This document shows positions 63,717 through 64,000 of a DNA stretch of 64,000 nt, piece by piece; position 1 is the first letter of the stretch; each line of letters opens with the position of its first letter. The notes under the pieces were generated by a model that was given only the letters and a program-made list of their open reading frames with translations, had not been told where the DNA came from and did not search any database. The DNA lies in NCBI RefSeq assembly GCF_003627795.1, contig NZ_CP032685.1, positions 868,001-932,000 of the forward strand, read 5' to 3'. A program made the translations under genes and the position numbers. The DNA comes from Rhizobium sp. CCGE531 (GTDB lineage Bacteria; Pseudomonadota; Alphaproteobacteria; Rhizobiales; Rhizobiaceae).

Positions 63717-64000
63717 ATGGCAAACACGATACGCATAGCGGCGGCCCTGATGCTGCGCCCGGATGGGAAGACATTGCTCGTGCGCAAGCGCGGCACTATT
63801 GCCTTCATGCAACCCGGCGGCAAGGTGGAACCGCAGGAGACGGAGGAATCGGCGCTGGTCAGGGAACTCTTCGAAGAGCTGGGCCTTGCGGCAGAGACGA
63901 AGGATCTGACTTTCCTCGGCCGCTTCCAAGCACCGGCCGCCGACGAACCGGACCATATCGTCGTTGCGGACATATTCCGGCTGCATGTGGGCGATGCGGC
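63717..64000 (+). CDS. NUDIX hydrolase (C-terminus beyond window)
   Basis: First 94 codons of a pyrophosphohydrolase. The NUDIX box is complete: GGKVEPQE, then REL-x-EELGL (about residues 38-60). The start ATG at 63717 follows CAGATC without a strong Shine-Dalgarno. NUDIX enzymes hydrolyse nucleoside diphosphates linked to another moiety; the exact substrate cannot be told. The end is cut by the window boundary. Confidence 0.85.
   Translation, partial: MANTIRIAAALMLRPDGKTLLVRKRGTIAFMQPGGKVEPQETEESALVRELFEELGLAAETKDLTFLGRFQAPAADEPDHIVVADIFRLHVGDA

Noticed and set aside
1-64000. tRNA/rRNA genes, insertion sequences, prophage or CRISPR arrays
   Set aside because: No conserved tRNA arms, rRNA segments, transposase or integrase motifs, or spaced short repeats were recognised by eye; an Infernal/tRNAscan run would settle the RNA genes.

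Overview
The window looks like chromosome or chromid DNA of a Rhizobium-group alphaproteobacterium. The evidence is a GC-rich base composition with ATGA-overlapping operons, intergenic repeats of the kind called RIME in rhizobia, GGAAC-N16-xGTT-like promoters typical of the alphaproteobacterial EcfG stress sigma factor, and a gene repertoire dominated by sugar and sugar-acid catabolism. No tRNA, rRNA, CRISPR array, transposase or phage gene was recognised. The species call is an inference.

Layout. 1-6.0 kb: a LacI-type repressor (cut by the window edge) faces a six-gene operon for D-erythronate and L-threonate breakdown (ltnD, otnK, otnC, otnI, denD, plus an SDR of unknown role), with a near-perfect 28-bp operator between them. 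6.0-8.8 kb: an HtrA-like protease without a visible signal peptide and a triple-PAS diguanylate cyclase. 9.4-12 kb: a six-repeat beta-propeller-like protein, a small membrane protein and an LprI-like secreted protein. 12.3-21.5 kb: a ROK repressor converging on an operon running substrate-binding protein, two permeases, two ATPases, a GNAT and a GH20 hexosaminidase. This layout fits uptake and cleavage of GlcNAc-containing oligosaccharides. 21.8-27 kb: RidA, an SDR, a stand-alone LigD-type polymerase, a methyltransferase/GST pair and small stress-type proteins. 27.3-30.8 kb: cardiolipin synthase with an EEP-family partner, then uronate dehydrogenase.

30.9-34.7 kb: the sulfate ABC operon sbp-cysT-cysW-cysA. 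34.8-43.7 kb: the potassium operon, read on the minus strand as a 27-aa peptide, kdpF, kdpA, a 53-aa membrane peptide, kdpB, kdpC, kdpD, kdpE and an EIIA-Ntr-like protein. Three of these genes are very small. 44.1-50 kb: a LacI regulator converging on a five-gene sugar operon (aldolase, Gfo/Idh/MocA dehydrogenase, lyxose-isomerase-like cupin, PfkB kinase, zinc alcohol dehydrogenase) with its own LacI-type operator but no transporter. 50-56.3 kb: a patch of small envelope and stress proteins (Tim44-like, HU paralogue, GDPD, DUF1269, PPOX-like flavoprotein and several short hypotheticals), some behind EcfG-like promoters. 56.4-64 kb: a small DxD glycosyltransferase-like protein, a PhyH dioxygenase divergent from an AraC regulator, gabD, a PadR-DUF1700-GIN-domain operon, a secreted alpha/beta hydrolase, and the start of a NUDIX hydrolase cut by the window end.

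The most notable items are the unannotated-size membrane peptides in the kdp operon, the transporter-less isomerase-kinase-aldolase operon, the chitooligosaccharide-like locus, the six-blade repeat protein, and two families of dispersed two-hairpin repeats.
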